Counted from the stretch's first letter, positions 1 through 15,049 are shown. The stretch is 64,000 bases of DNA from Gigaspora margarita (GCA_009809945.1 WTPW01000159.1:164176-228175), one strand, 5' to 3'. Numbers and translations are program-made. The notes: generated from the sequence alone by a model not told the origin.

Positions 1-2286
1 TCAAAGTTTTTTTTTTAACCAAAAAAATTTTTACTATGATCCTCAATTTTTTTTTCTCATATTTTTTTTGGGGTCCTAATATAAGTCTTTTAAAACCTGT
101 TTTTTTTTAAAATAATTTTTTTTTGGTTTTTTTTATTTAAAATCGTCCAAAAAATTTTTTTTATTTTTGTTTTTTTTAGGAAAGTTTATATATACTAAAA
201 TTAAATTTTATTTTTATATTAAACCTATAATAAAAATTAGTAAATCATACACATAAAAAATCTTTTTTTTTTTTAAATTTTTTTTATTCAAAATGTATTG
301 CATAGAATTTTACAACTTTTTTTTATTTGAATTTTTTTTATTTAAGCAATATTTTATATAATTTTTAGCTTTTTTTTTTGTTTATTTTTTTTTTAATAAA
401 TTTTCAAAAAGTGTTCATAATAATTTTTTTTTCCACTATTTTTTTTTACACAAAGTTAGTTTTTTGTTTTTTATAATATTTTTTTTCAAAATTTTTTTTT
501 TCAGATTAGATTTTTTTTTATAAATTTTTCGGTTTTTTTTACAAGAATTTTTTTTAATTTTGATTTTTTTCAAATCTATTGGGGTAGTTCTGGATTAAGA
601 TCAGTATCAAGCACTACTAAACAAAAAAATTAAATAGAAATTTTTTTTTAATTGGTTTTTTTTGAATTTTTTTAAAATTATTGGGTCAGCAAGTTTTTTT
701 TTTCAAAAATTTTTTTTTGCATGGCCTAATAAGTAAGTTTTGTAGTAATTTTTTTTGATAACTTTTTTTTTTAATCTAATAATTTCAATACAAAAGTGAC
801 AATTTTTTTTTACATATTTTTTTTTACAAAGTTAATTTTCATTTTTTATAACATGATTTTTTTTAATTCCATTTTTTTTGTTAGATTTTTTTTTTTAATC
901 TGCTATAAATTTTTTTTTTTATGTTTTTTTTTTAAACTATGCAAACTAATTTTTTGATTTAAAATTTTTTTTTTTTGGATTTTTTTTGTAATTTCAGAAA
1001 ATTAAGGTCACTATTGGATTTTTTTTAAGAAAATTTTTTTTGGAAAAATTGGCACAATTGGAATTTAAAAAATTTTTTTTTTGAAAATTTTTTTTAGCTA
1101 GTTATATAAATCAAAAAATTAACTTTTTTTTTTTTTATACATTTTTTTTGTTTGTATAATGAATTTTTATAATCATTTATTTTTTTTTTTATAATTTTTT
1201 TTTTACAATAACTCATCTTTTTAACTCAAAAGAATTTTTTTTTTTAATCTTTTTTTTACTCATCCTTATTCACATACTATATATTACTTTTTTTTTGATT
1301 TCTTTTTTTTTCGATAATTTTAATGCAAGCTAATAACTTTAATTTTTTTTCTGTGCATTTTTTTTGTAAGCATGATTTGTATATTTTTTTTTACAATTTT
1401 TTTTATTACTATTTTTTTTTTGGAACAATCTTATCTGCTAACTTTTTTGGTTTTTTTTTATTATTTTTTTTTTTGTGATCTTTAAAGGGCACCAGTGGCC
1501 CCCATTTTTTTTTTGTAGATTTTTTTTAAAATACTAGAAACTTTTTTTCTAATTTGTATTTTTTTTCTTGCTATTTTTTTTGTATAGTAAACAAATGTTT
1601 TAACGATCTCAAATCAAGAACTTTATGAGAACCATTTAAAAGAAAACTCAAATTTACAATTTATAATTTTTTTTTAGCACTTTTTTTTTAGTACAAGCAC
1701 AAACAAAAAAAATATACAAGTTTTTTTTAAAAGGTTTTTTTTTATATATAGAAAAAAATATAAGTAAATTCTTTTGCTTTTGTCTTTAATAATAGACTAT
1801 ATAGTAAAATAAAATTTTTGCAATGTGATTTTTTTTTATTAGCTTTTTTTTATCTGATTCATAGTTATTGAGAACAGTAGTATTTTTTTTCTATATTTTT
1901 TTTTTATATAGTTAATACAAGTAAAATAAAATAGAGTTTTTTTTTCATGACTTTTTTTTATTATTTCAAATATCTTGATAATTAATGCAGTTTTTTTTTA
2001 ATTAATTTTTTTTATAGTAAATGCTCATGACTCAATAAATTTGTTTTTTTTTTTTATTATTTTTTTTGGAACATTATGGATAATATTAGTATTCCATATT
2101 TTTTTTACCAGGCTTTTTTTTTTAAAGATCTGTACCCAGTTCAAATATCGAATTTTTTTTAAAGTTATTTTTTTTAACCATATTATATAGACCCTGGTCT
2201 GGTCCATTTTTTTTAAGCACATTTTTTTTGCCTGCACCTCAAGCCTTTTTTCTTTTATTTTTTTTTTTATAATTCTTTTTTTTAGT

Positions 2287-2533
2287 ATATGGAGTCTTTG
2301 CTAGGAAAACCACATTTTTTTTCTATTTATTTTTTTTCAATAAAATTTGAAATTGCTATCTATCTATTTTTTTTTTTTGAATATTTTTTTTTTATTTTAT
2401 AAAGCTTAAATAGCTTTATAAAGTAAAAAAAAGTTTATTCAAATTGGATTAATAGATAGCTAGCAATTTCAAATTTTTTTTTTTAAATCTATTTTTTTTC
2501 TAACTGTAGTTTTCCTAGCAAAGACTCCATTTT
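2287..2533. repeat. Inverted repeat (foldback/MITE-like), overwritten
   Basis: The left arm contains GGAGTCTTTGCTAGGAAAAC near 2290 and its reverse complement lies near 2512-2530 (TTTCCTAGCAAAGACTCC). Inner arms (AAATTGCTATCTATC near 2350 and GATAGCTAGCAATTTC near 2455) continue the palindrome. Arms are interrupted by lattice T8 blocks. A small non-autonomous DNA element is likely; no target duplication can be read. Confidence 0.6.
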
Positions 2534-5500
2534 TTTTTATCATATTTTTTTTTCTAAAATTATGCTATGATATAAGAAATTAGCTTTTTTTTAAATAATT
2601 TTTTTTTATTTTCAAATGGTAACTGTGCATACCAGGACTTTTTTTTAGTTTCTTTTTTTTTCATTTAGCTACACATATTTGTTTATTTTCCCTTTTTTTT
2701 ACAATAGTTTTTTTTCATGTAACTTTGCCCGTAGTTAAAACTAGTTTTTTTTTTTGGCATTTTTTTTTTAATGTTTGTTTATTACTCCTTTTTGTAAACA
2801 TTTTTTTTAGTCTAGTTTTTTTTTTCGTTAACATTATAGTGCTAGCATGTGATGTTTTTTTTTACCAAGTTTTTTTTTGCTTCTTATGATACTTACACCT
2901 CAAGGCTTTTTTTTTTTATCTCTTTTTTTTTCTTCAAAAAAATGAGATCATAGAAAAGTCATTTTTTTTTAGAAGTGTTTTTTTTAGAGATAGTATAGTT
3001 AGTTTAAAATTAATGTTTTTTTTTAGAGAGATTTTTTTTATAAGACACCCTTTTTATCTTAATAAAAGGTTTTTTTTTGAAAGTTTTTTTTTTACTTATA
3101 ATCTTCAAAATAAGAGTAAAAGTATTTTTTTTTTTCTGTTTTTTTTTGAACCTATTTGTTATAATAAAATTGCTTATTGAACCTATCTTGTACCTGTGGA
3201 CTATTATTATTTCAAGTAAAAATTATATCATTTTTTTTTTTTGTAACTTTTTTTTTGAACCCAGTTTAGTTTATAACCCAGTTAGATTTTTTTTATTTAT
3301 CTTTTTTTTAATTTTTTTATTTTAATTTTATAACTATATATTTTTTTTATAAAAATTTTTTTTTAGATTTGGTTTGATAATTGTTAAGATATTTTTTTTT
3401 TTAGTTTAATTTTTTTTTACTTAAAAAATATTTGCCTGTTTTCTATTGTTTTTTTTCATATATTTTTTTTTTATAATATATTATATATATATAATTTTTA
3501 AGTTTTTTTTCAATTACTTTTTTTTATTATATAGTAAAGTCTAAATTCTACTATGTTTTTTTTTTATTGGCTTTTTTTTAAACTTATTTGGGAGACTAAA
3601 CTACACCTATTTTTTTTTTTTCATCTTTTTTTTGTACTTTTATTATTTGACTTTAATTTTTATATTTTTTTTATATATTTTTTTTTTAAAATTTTAATCT
3701 TTTCATTGAATGTAAAAATTTTTTTTTAATTAATTTTTTTTTCTTCAATTTCATAGTAAATTTTAGAGTATACATATTTTGATCTTCTAAATAAGTTTAC
3801 TTAAGCGACTTTAATCGATTTGCTTATTTTTTTTTGGACTTTTTTTTTTAGCAACTTTATTGATCATGGAGTAGCTTATTTTTTTTTTAAGATGTTTTTT
3901 TTTTTCTTGACCAAAAGATGAAGTAGCTTATTTTTTTTTTTTGCTTCTTTTTTTTTTTATATGGTAGTTAACTCATCCAAAATGGACTTTTTTTTTAAAA
4001 GTTTTTTTTTTTTAAAAATTTTACTTAGTAATTTTAAAAATCTTTTTTTTAATCACATTTTTTTTGAATGATCCTGGGATCCTGTAATCGGATTTTTTTT
4101 TTTTTGGGCTTTTTTTTTTCGTCTCATTGAGGTGAGCATTTTGGTAATTATTTTTTTTAAATTGGTTTTTTTTATTAAAAGTTATTCAATATTTAATATT
4201 TTTATTTTTTTTTAATTATTTTTTTTTAACTAATCAAATTCTTAAAAAATTATCAGATTTTTTTTTGGTCAGCTTTTTTTTGAAACTCTAATCAGCTGAT
4301 AAATGACTATTCTTTTTTTTATAGAAATTTTTTTTCAATCACCTCTTATATAAAACTATCAATTGATTAAATCCCTTTGATTGCCTAATTTATTAAACAA
4401 TCTGTTGCCTCATTGCTCTATAAAAAATTGCAGCACAGAATGATACTGAATTACACAAGAAAGTTTGGTTATAGTTTTTTTTGAACCTGTTTTTTTTTCT
4501 ATATGAAACAATATATAGAAAAGCATGTTTTTTTTTTGTATACTTTTTTTTATTTTATCTATAGTATAGTAATTACTTATTGTAAAAATATATATTATGT
4601 ATATATTATTCAAAGAATACAGTATATGTATCAAAATTTTTTTTAATATAATTTTTTTTAGAATATTCTAGTAGGACTAGAGATTAGATCTTTTTTTTAA
4701 TTTAATTTTTTTTTACCTGTCTGTTTATTAAATCTTTACCTGGGTTTTTTTTCAGTTAATTTTTTTTAATCCAGTTGATCCAGTTAACTAGTTAACCCTT
4801 TTTTTTTTTGAATTTTTTTTTCATGTTGTTATGGACAACATTTAAACCAGAATTTTTTTTAGTAAATTTTTTTTTAATGAATTAATGATCCAAACTAGAG
4901 ATCTAATTTTTTTTAAAAAAATTTTTTTTTAATAATTCTTCATAGAGACAATGAATTAATTTTTTTTTCTAGAGATTTTTTTTGTTCAAAAAAAATTTTT
5001 TTTATAATAATTCTTTTTTTTTACAATGATTTTTTTTTTCAAACTAGAGATCTAATTTATTCAAAAAATTTTTTTTTTATAATTTTTTTTTATAGAAACA
5101 ATGAATTAATGATCCAAACTAGTTTTTTTTTTTGTTTTTTTTTTTTTTTTTTTATAATAATTCTTCAACTTTTGACTTTTTTTTTTGTAGCTTTTTTTTT
5201 GCTCTATTGATAACCTGTAAAGTATTATTATTTTTTTTAATAAGTTTTTTTTTAGAATAAAATTTTGTGACATAAATTTCTTATTTTTTTTTTCTATTGT
5301 TTTTTTTGCATGATTCTCATGTAATGCATATTCCTATCTTTTTTTTCCAAGTATTTTTTTTATGACCTGGCTAAGAGATGCTTATATGGTTACCCAGGTA
5401 AGTCTTATCTGAGCTTAATCTCTAAGTAGGACTACTAACCAAAATCTTTTTTTTAGCTGATTTTTTTTTTAATGTCTTCAGACAATAACTATTCAAGCAC

Positions 5501-6664
5501 TTTTTTTTGGACATCTTTTTTTTAGGGACAAATCATTTTTAGTAAGTTTTAAATTTTTTTTTTTTAACTTTTTTTTTACCAAATTTAATAAATTTTTTTA
5601 TTTAATTCTTTTTTTTTATAAAATTTTTTTTAAAAAATTTTTATTAAATTTGGTCAAGTAGTTTTTTTTTTATTTTATTTTTTTTTTAAAAAAACTTTTA
5701 CTTAAAAAAAATTTGTTTTTTTTTTATTGATTTTTTTTTTATATTGTACTAAATGATATATATTATACAATTTTTTTTGAATGAATTTTTTTTATTATAT
5801 GAGATTATTTATTTTATATATTCTTTTTTTTTTAGTATATTTTTTTTTACTTATAAATCTAATATAAAAAAATATCATTTTTTTTTTCTCTCTTTTTTTT
5901 TCTCTTAAAAAAAAGCAATAAAAAGGAAACCATTTTTTTTCCTTAATTTTTTTTTTTATGTTTAAACTAAAACACTAAATAGATCCTTTTTTTTGATTAA
6001 GTTTTTTTTTTAGTATTTTTATTTATTTATTTTTTATAAATTTTTTTTAAATGTATTTTTTTTAATATATGATTTTCACAGGGCCATACATTTTATTATC
6101 ACTTACATTTCTTACACTCATAAATACAGCAATAAGATATGCAATTAATTTTTTTTTGTAAGCTTTTTTTTGAACTATTAAAACAAGGTAGTGCACTATG
6201 TTTTTTTTTTTTGCAGATTTTTTTTAGCAACAAATAAAAGTATTACAAAACTATTATTTTTTTTAAATGCCTTTTTTTTCAAACATTAGTATATAAATGT
6301 ACTGTATGCATTTTTTTTCAAAAATTTTTTTTTATGATATTTTTTATATGANCACTAGTCATAATTTTTTTTTAATGATTTTTTTTTAGGTTTTGGNCAT
6401 ATAAATTATGNCTTATTTTTTTTTTTAATATGATTTTTTTTCATATGACCAATTATGACCTAGTCATATAGCTTTTTTTTAAAATTATTTTTTTTTAAAT
6501 ATAAATTGNTTTAGTTTGCGACTCAATTTTTTTTTAAAATATTTTTTTTTATTATATTTAGGGAAGTGCAGTAAATTATGTTTTTTTTGTTTACATTTTT
6601 TTTGACCCCCTAGTGATAGGACTGTTGACCAATCTTTTTTTTTAAAACTTTTTTTTTGCTTTGA

Positions 6665-7080
6665 CCTAAAAATAAGCTACCCCACAATTTTTTTTTGTCG
6701 CTATTTTTTTTTGTCTAAATTTTACTAAGAAAATCGATTAAATTTTTTTTAGTAAACTTTTTTTTAAGGTAAAATACACTTACTACAAAATTTTTATTTT
6801 TTTTAGAGAATTTTTTTTTAATTGACTTTTGATTTTTACGTTCGACGGAATTTTTTTTATTTTTTTTTTTTTTATATCGACGAACGTAAAAATTAAAAGT
6901 TAAATTTTTTTTATTTCTTTTTTTTTTATAAAAATTTCAGAGTATGTGTATTTTGAACTTTTTTTTAAGTTTATTTTTTTTATAATTATCGATTGACATA
7001 GTAGAATTTAGATTTTTTTTTGTAGCATTTTTTTTCGATTAACTAATAATCGATTTTGCTTCAATATTTTTTTTTGTTTA
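6665..7080. repeat. Overwritten copy of the palindromic element at 54386-54908
   Basis: Shares with the clean copy the AAATAAGCTACC end motif, the CTAAATTTTACTA stretch, the ATCGATT arm and the central hairpin arms TTTTACGTTCGACG and CGACGAACGTAAAA. About 30% of positions are replaced by lattice T8 blocks, so boundaries are approximate. A partial relative also appears near 3750-3860. Confidence 0.6.
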
Positions 7081-8574
7081 TTTTTTTTTTATATATAGGA
7101 CGTGATAGATGGGCGTCACCTTTTTTTTATTACATTTTTTTTTACACTTCCCTTAGGTTTAATATACATATATATTTTTTTTAGTACATTTTTTTTTTTC
7201 TATACCAGTTGGCACTCGCAAGCAAATTTTTTTTTTATGCAAATTTTTTTTTCATCTTAGCACTACCTAGTAGCACTGACAGTTTTTTTTCAACATGTTT
7301 TTTTTCAGTGCACCAACAAAAGTTTTTAAAGCTTATTTTTTTTTGAGTTAGTTTTTTTTTTAGGTTAATAGTTAGAGGCCCTATTGTAAATTTTTTTTTG
7401 AAAAATTTTTTTTTAGAGCACTAANGGTGGTATAATACTGAAATTACAAATATGAAAAATAAAGAATATTTGTTTGTAAAATGTTATATATAGTATAATT
7501 TTTTTTATTTAGCTTTTTTTTTGGTTAATTTTTTTAATTTTAGGTCATAAGNTTTTTTTTCTCTTTTTTTTTTTTAATAANTTATGACTAGTCATAAAGG
7601 TCATATAGGTCATAAAAGGTCATAGTCCAACACTGACTGTATGTACGTCTAGACATGTAATTTTTTTTATATAATTTTTTTTTAATATACATTAGTTATT
7701 ACATTATACCATTATTTTTTTTAGATTTATTTTTTTTATCTTTATTACAATTTCCATATAAATAAGCATTTTTTTTCTTGTTCTTTTTTTTAAATGTGTT
7801 GTTATATATTAATAAATGTGTTTTTTTTTTGATTTACTTTTTTTTTAGTACCTTGAGTAATTGATTGTACTACAATTTTTTTTTATTATTATTTTTTTTA
7901 TCAGAACTCATCTCTAATATAATTAATCTATTTTTTTTACTTAATTTTTTTTTAAAAGCAAATTCTCATTTGTGACCATGATTTTTTTTTTTCATATATT
8001 TTTTTTTATATGTACTATATGTGTAAAAAAAAAAAAAATTTTTTTTAAACAAATTTTTTTTTCAACCTACTTGTCGACCTTATTCCAATTAGCAAGCATT
8101 GCCTTTATTTAAGCAGTATAATTCCTCTTCTGAATTAGTTAAATCATTTTTTTTTTTAGATTTTTTTTTACTATTACTTTTTCATAATGTAGTTGTCTAG
8201 TTTTTTTTGAAATATTTTTTTTTATATTTGTCTCAATGTTACTAGTAAAACAATTTTTTTTTTAATAAGTTTTTTTTAATTATATTTGTTAGTTTATATA
8301 ATGCAGTTTTTTTTTTAGAATATTTTTTTTTAAGCTAAAGTTAGTAGAAGTTAAAGAAGTTTTTTTTTTTAAAATAATTTTTTTTAAATTTGTGTATATT
8401 TACAAATATTATGCAATTTTTTTTTTGTATGTTTTTTTTATATAACACATAAATCATATGATTATTCTATTTTTTTTTCAGTAGATTTTTTTTCTATAAG
8501 TGCATTTTATAATAATTGTATAAATTTTTTTTTTAGATATTTTTTTTAAATCTTTTATATTTTTTAAATAACTA

Positions 8575-8828
8575 TAAATTTTTTTTCATATTTTTTTTTT
8601 TTAATGCGCACCTGCGTGTTATTTTGAGAAGATTTTTTTTATTTCAATTTTTTTTATAGGCGTTATTTTGGGGTAAAGGACTAATTTTTTTTTTCCTCTA
8701 ATTTTTTTTTAAAGCATTAGTATATGGGGTGTGCATTATTTTTTTTTTCACATGGTTTTTTTTTATGCTTTTTTAATGAAATCCAATTTTCGAATTTTTT
8801 TTAATGAAATTTTTTTTTCTATTATGAA
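8575..8828 (+). repeat. Overwritten copy of the MITE at 51343-51595
   Basis: Aligns base for base with 51363-51570 except at lattice blocks. 8633-8640 corresponds to TGCGCGTT (51390-51397), 8641-8647 to ATTTCGA, and 8648-8655 to GTATGCGC (51405-51412). Three further cells (8687, 8741, 8795) align likewise. This is the clearest proof that T8 blocks replace native sequence. Outer ends are approximate because terminal repeats are overwritten. Confidence 0.85.
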
Positions 8829-11800
8829 AGCATAACTATATTCTTGTATTTTTTTTATAATAATTTTTTTTTTTATCGTAAAAAGGATATATGAAGTTTA
8901 AATTTTTTTTTGCAAGGTTTTTTTTTTTAATTTAAATTTTTTACTGGGCTAGAGTATTTTTTTTATAATACTTTTTTTTTTATTGTAAAATGATTTGTAT
9001 AAATTAGTTTTTTTTTTTATCACATTTTTTTTTTCATTTTTGGCTAGCTTTATTTATTGTCCTATTTTTTTTAATGCCTTTTTTTTTAACTACCAATTAG
9101 TGAGTTCGAATTTTGATTTTTTTTTTTTATATCTTTTTTTTTGCACTAGCAATTATAAATAATGCAACAAAAAACTTTTAGTTAGCTATATTATTTTACA
9201 CAATTCCAGGCATATTTATTAATGTTTTTTTTTTTATTTACTTTTTTTTTCTTTTTTTTTATTTTAGAATTTCAATAGTTTTTTTTTTTGCCAATTTTTT
9301 TTTAATCACATATGCATCACAAAACATGTGTTGTTTTTTTTTGCTTATTTTTTTTTTAGATTAAATAGTATGATTTGTTCTACATATATTTTTTTTAAAA
9401 TGTTTTTTTTTTTATTAATTTTGCATTTTGCACACTATCAGATTTTTTTTATAATCATTTTTTTTAAAGAAATATTTGACTTACAATAAACAAGACCAAA
9501 TTTTACTTTTACTTAAGGGTAGAGTGTACATAGATTATTTTTTTATATGATTTTTTTTGTACATTTTTTTTTTATATAGTAAATAAAAAAATGCTTCTAA
9601 TAAATTTTTTTTACATTTTTTTTTTTTTATATCAAATTTATATAATGTGTAGTTTAAATTTTTTTTTTATAATTTTTTTTTTGTACAGTATAGGTTGCTT
9701 TAAAAAAAGTTGTTTTTTTTTACAACTTTTTTTTTTCTGGATATTATATGTTTTTTTCTGGTAGTATTTTTTTTACTAATTTTTTTTTTTCAAATCATAT
9801 GATGTTTATATGTAAAATAATTTTTTTTAATATTGTTTTTTTTAAGTTAATCTACAATCTATTTTATATGAATTTTTTTTTTGTTACACTTTTTTTTTAA
9901 AAAGAGTGCACAACAAGGGCAGTAGGTCTTTTTTTTTATGTTATTTTTTTTTAGTTAGCAAATAAGGTGTTAAAAAATTGCATTTTTTTTGATTTAGTTT
10001 TTTTTGGTCACTAGTTTCATTGAATAAACCAACTCATTTTTTTTTGTGAATTTTTTTTTCTCTTGTTGTACTTCACTTTAGTGTCAGAGTTTTTTTTTAA
10101 AACTTTTTTTTTTTGATAGTCATTGAAAAGCATAGCTTGCTTTGTTTTTTTTTATGAAATTTTTTTTGTCAAAAATTGGTCAAAGGTAATTTAGTTGGTT
10201 TTTTTTAGATTTCTTTTTTTTGAGTTGAAGAGCAAACAATATTACTGGAAGCTTTTTTTTGAACTATTTTTTTTTTTTCACATTAAATCAACTGTAAAAC
10301 TTTGAAGCAGTTTAATTATATAATTTGGAAGTTCTTTACCTCTCATAGCATTGGCAGCTATTTTTTTTTCAATGGTTTTTTTTATAGCAAATTGTATTAG
10401 CAAATACTTTATAAAGATTTAATATGAACTATTAAGAATCAGAAATTTGATGTTAGTAAGTTACTTTTTTTTTTTTTAGAGCATTTTTTTTTATAACAAT
10501 CTTAACAGAACATTGGCTTAAAAGAAATAAGATCAAGTTTTTTGACTGGTCTCCAATTACATGATCTTAGCCTAATTTTTTTTTTGTAGGATTTTTTTTA
10601 CCATCACTTTAGGAATCTTCTAAACAAATTTTTTTTTTAACAGGCTTTTTTTTAAATATTCAGGTAGTCTAGCAGGTAATTAATTTTTTTTTACTGCACT
10701 TTTTTTTTTCATTTAATGCCAGAATAAATCTATGTTGTTTTTTTTTCTCAGGTTTTTTTTTCCAATGATAAGGCCAAAAATTATTGAACAGATTTTTTTT
10801 TATTTATTTTTTTTTTTTTTTTTGTTTTATAAGTAAAAATAATACATTTTTTTTGTTGAAATTTTTTTTATACCATTAAAAATTTGTTCATTAAATTTTT
10901 TTTTTTTTTTTATTATTTTTTTTGTTACTGTTTATAAATAAAATAAAAAAATTCTTTTTTTTTGCCTGGTTTTTTTTAAGATAATTAAATTTTTTTTTGT
11001 TGCATTATTTATAATCATTAATATAAAATATCAGGGCTGAAATTTTATATATTATAGGCAATTTTTTTTTATTACAGTTTTTTTTGTTAATCTTCTAACA
11101 ATAAAATTTGTGTTTTTTTTTTTTTGTTTATTTTTTTTTTTAATATTCTTTTTTTTTGGCTATATTACTGTTTTTTTTAAGTAATTTTTTTTTTAATGTA
11201 CTAAATATCTATAGGTTACATTAATTTTTTTTATTATGATTTTTTTTTGTTTGCTTGGCATACACATTAAATTTATTTTTTTTTTTATATATTTTTTTTT
11301 TAATTAATAATTGTTCTAATATTAACAATATATTTTTTTTATTATTGTTTTTTTTAGAAATAATATTTAATTACAAAGTACTATATTTTTTTTTTATTTG
11401 GTTTTTTTTTGGATATATTGTTTAAAATTAAAAAAAAAACTTTTTTTTAAATGTATTTTTTTTACCTTTTTCAAAAAGCTTTACTTGCACAATTTTTTTT
11501 TTTTTTAAATTTTTTTTAAATCCAAAACAAAAAAACACTTGCACATGTTTTTTTTTTGTAAGCTTTTTTTTAATACTGTCCAGGCTATTCGAATACAATA
11601 TTTTTTTTTTATCAGATTTTTTTTTTTGAAAAATGTTAATAAATAATTATATAGATTTTTTTTTTATACCCTTTTTTTTCAACTATAGTAGTGTTAGACT
11701 TTTTTAAATTTTTTTTTTAGATAGTTTTTTTTTAAAACTTTAAAATAGTACTTTGTAAAATTAATTTTTTTTTTTTTATTTTTTTTTACTGAGACTATTC

Positions 11801-12327
11801 GGCATTTCATTTTTTATTTTTTTTTTAAAGTTATTTTTTTTTTATATCATACAAAGAAGATCAACAATTACATTTTTTTTATTACTATTTTTTTTTACTT
11901 TATTTATGGTCTAAAGTTGGCTATAGTTTTTTTTAAGTCCTTTTTTTTTTATTGTTCCAGATTTTACCTCTGGACTTACTTTTTTTTTAAACTGCTTTTT
12001 TTTCTAGCCTCTCAGTAAATGCTGCCAGGGGTTCTTTTTTTTATCGTCATTTTTTTTCGTGACTTCAGTTAAACAAATTGTAGTTCCATTTTTTTTAGTT
12101 CAATTTTTTTTGGTTTTGGACACCAAGTCTAAGCCTCTACAGTTTTTTTTTTCATATTTTTTTTTTCATATGTTGACATTCTGGGTCCCTGGTACCTTTT
12201 TTTTTCAGTTCTTTTTTTTCAAAATTAATTATTGTTTCAATTAATATTAATTTTTTTTTGTTAATTTTTTTTTAATTATTAATTATATAAGGTAGATAGG
12301 GGTATTTTTTTTAAGGAGGTTTTTTTT

Positions 12328-12660
12328 GCGAATCAGGATATCTTGTGTTTCTGTGACCAGAATAGGATAAAATTTATACTATTCGATTCCTCTTAATGAG
12401 AGGAATTGAATGATATAAATTTTATCCAATTTTGATTACAGGAACACAAGATATTTTGATTCATCATTTTTTTTCTATCTATTTTTTTTTAATATTAAAC
12501 CACAAAAGGATATTGTAATGTTTTTTTTATATCTTTTTTTTTTGTGATCAGAATCAGATTAAATTTATACTATTTTTTTTTTCTCATTGTTTTTTTTCGA
12601 ATAATATAAATTTTATCTGATTCTGATCATGGAAGCACAAGATATTTTCTCGATTCACCA
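12328..12660. repeat. Two adjacent palindromes of one family
   Basis: 12328-12466 is a near-perfect palindrome centred near 12398 (ATTCCTCTTAATGAGAGGAAT). It falls in two consecutive unmodified lattice cells, so it is readable in full. Arms carry GATATCTTGTG and CACAAGATAT. A second copy, 12543-12655, shares AAATTTATACTATT and its complement but is partly overwritten. Probably foldback MITEs. Confidence 0.65.
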
Positions 12661-13849
12661 TAATACCCCCCATAGTTAAATTTTTTTTTTTTTTATATTT
12701 TTTTTCAAATTAAAATATTTTGTGATCCAGTAATTGTTTTTTTTTAGTTTTTTTTTTTTTCGACTCAGCTCGATGTAGGTGAATAAGATGTTTTTTTTAT
12801 CATTTTTTTTTTTTCACAGTATTACATGATATAATCAAAATATTTTTTTTTTACCATAATTTTTTTTTTTACCTTATATATTTAGTTGTATAATTTATTT
12901 TTTTTTGTAAGTTTTTTTTTTAGTAAAATATCTATAAGGAATATTTAATTTATTTTTTTTCTTGGTTTTTTTTTTATTATGAATTATGGCAAACAAACAA
13001 TTTAAAGTAACCTATAGTCAAGTAGCACATTAAAATTAAATATTTTTTAACACAGATCAATTTTTTTTATATCAGTTTTTTTTTAGTCAGATATAAACCA
13101 GAGATGTATCAGTTTTTTTTTTATATCCATTTTTTTTTTTTAAAATCATAGCCCAATTATGTAACTGATTTTTTTTTAATTATTTTTTTTTTATAAAATG
13201 ATAAACATAAATTATATCATAATTTTTTTTGAAATAATTTTTTTTAATCAATATAGCTACTGATTTTTTTATATGTTTTTTTTTTTTAACTTTTTTTTTT
13301 TGATATAAAAATAAATAACTAGTACAGATCTAGTAAAATATTATAATAACCACACGCCATATTGAGTAAAGCATTTTCAGATAATTTTTTTTGCATATCT
13401 TTTTTTTATGTCTCTAGTTTTATGTTTAAATTATAGCATTTTTTTTCATCTGATTTTTTTTGAATTAATATAAAAGTAAACCTATAACCAGTTTTTTTTT
13501 AAGAAGTTTTTTTTTATAAATAAAATATACCTAAAAAATTCCAATATTTTTTTTTATCTATTTTTTTTTTCTATATAAATATCTTGTAAATCTATAAAGT
13601 TTTTTTTTTTTGTCTTTTTTTTTTTAATAAAAATAAAGAATAACAGTATATATCAGAAGTTAATTAGTGATAAATAAATAAATCTATATAAATGCTAGTA
13701 AAAACTAATTTTTTTTTTGTAAATTTTTTTTGCTATTTCTACTATAGTATTTTGCTATTTCTTTTTTTTTTACACAATTTTTTTTATTTTTAGAATTAAT
13801 ATAAGGGGATCAATTTTTTTTTTTCCACATTTTTTTTTTATACCCCCTG

Positions 13850-15049
13850 CAGATTTAACTTTTTTAAAAATTTTTTTTGACGATATTTTTTTTACTACCA
13901 AATCAAATTTAGTAAACTTTTTTTTTTTTTTTTCTATAGTTTTTTTTAATTTATATAAAAAAAGTTTATTGACTTTGGTTTTTTTTTTGCTAATTTTTTT
14001 TTGCTCAAAGTTTGGAAAAAATCAAAATGTCTTTTTTTTTAAACTAATTTTTTTTTTAAACTTTGAGTGAAAATATCTCTGCAACTTTTTTTTTAAATTC
14101 ATTTTTTTTTTTTTTGTTTGATTTGCATGAATTATAGATTTTTTTTTTAAAAAAATTTTTTTTATTTGACTTAATAGTTACAGCATTATTTTCATTTTTT
14201 TTTTAAAAATTTTTTTTATGTCTATCACAACATTTAATAGACGTTTTGATTTTTTTTAAAATTTGAGTAAAGATATCTTAGTAACTACCAAATCAAATTT
14301 AGTTTTTTTTTTCTGTTTTTTTTTTTAGATTATAGAATTTAGATAAAAAAAAGTATTTTTTTTTTGGTCACTTTTTTTTTGAAAAAAATCCAAACGTCTA
14401 TCAAAACAAATTTTTTTTAATTTTCTTTTTTTTTTGAGTGAAGATATCTCTGCAACTACTAAGTTTTTTTTTATGAACTTTTTTTTTTTGAATTTGATGA
14501 ATCTATAGAATTAAAATATTTTTTTTCATAGTATTTTTTTTAATAGTTATAGAGTTTTCTTCACTCAAATTTTTTTTTTTCCAAAATTTTTTTTTAAACA
14601 TTTGATAGATATTTTGTTTTTTTTAATTTTTTTTGTGAAGATTTTTTTTTAACTATTGCGTTAAACACTGTGAATTTTTTTTTTTTTTATTCTATTTTTT
14701 TTTAAATTCAAACAAAAAAAAGTTCATTGAATTTTTTTTTTTAGTTGCATTTTTTTTTTTGCTCAAAGTTTAAAGAAAATTTTGTTAGTTTGTTTTAATA
14801 GAAGTTTTGATTTTTTTCAAATTTGAGCAATGATATCTTAGCAACTACTAAGCCAAATTCAATAAACTTTTTTTTATCTGAATTCTATGAATCTATTTTT
14901 TTTTAATAAAATTTTTTTTTAGAATTTGACTTAATAGTTACAGAGTTATCTTTTTTTTAATTTTATTTTTTTTTAAAACGTCTATCAAAACATTTGATAG
15001 ACATTTTTTTTTTTTTTAATTTTTTTTGAAGATATCTTAGTAACTACCA

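Noticed and set aside
127..134. Off-lattice T8 runs (also 10990-10998 and 17476-17483)
   Set aside because: Few, and expected by chance in T-rich DNA; they do not form a second lattice.
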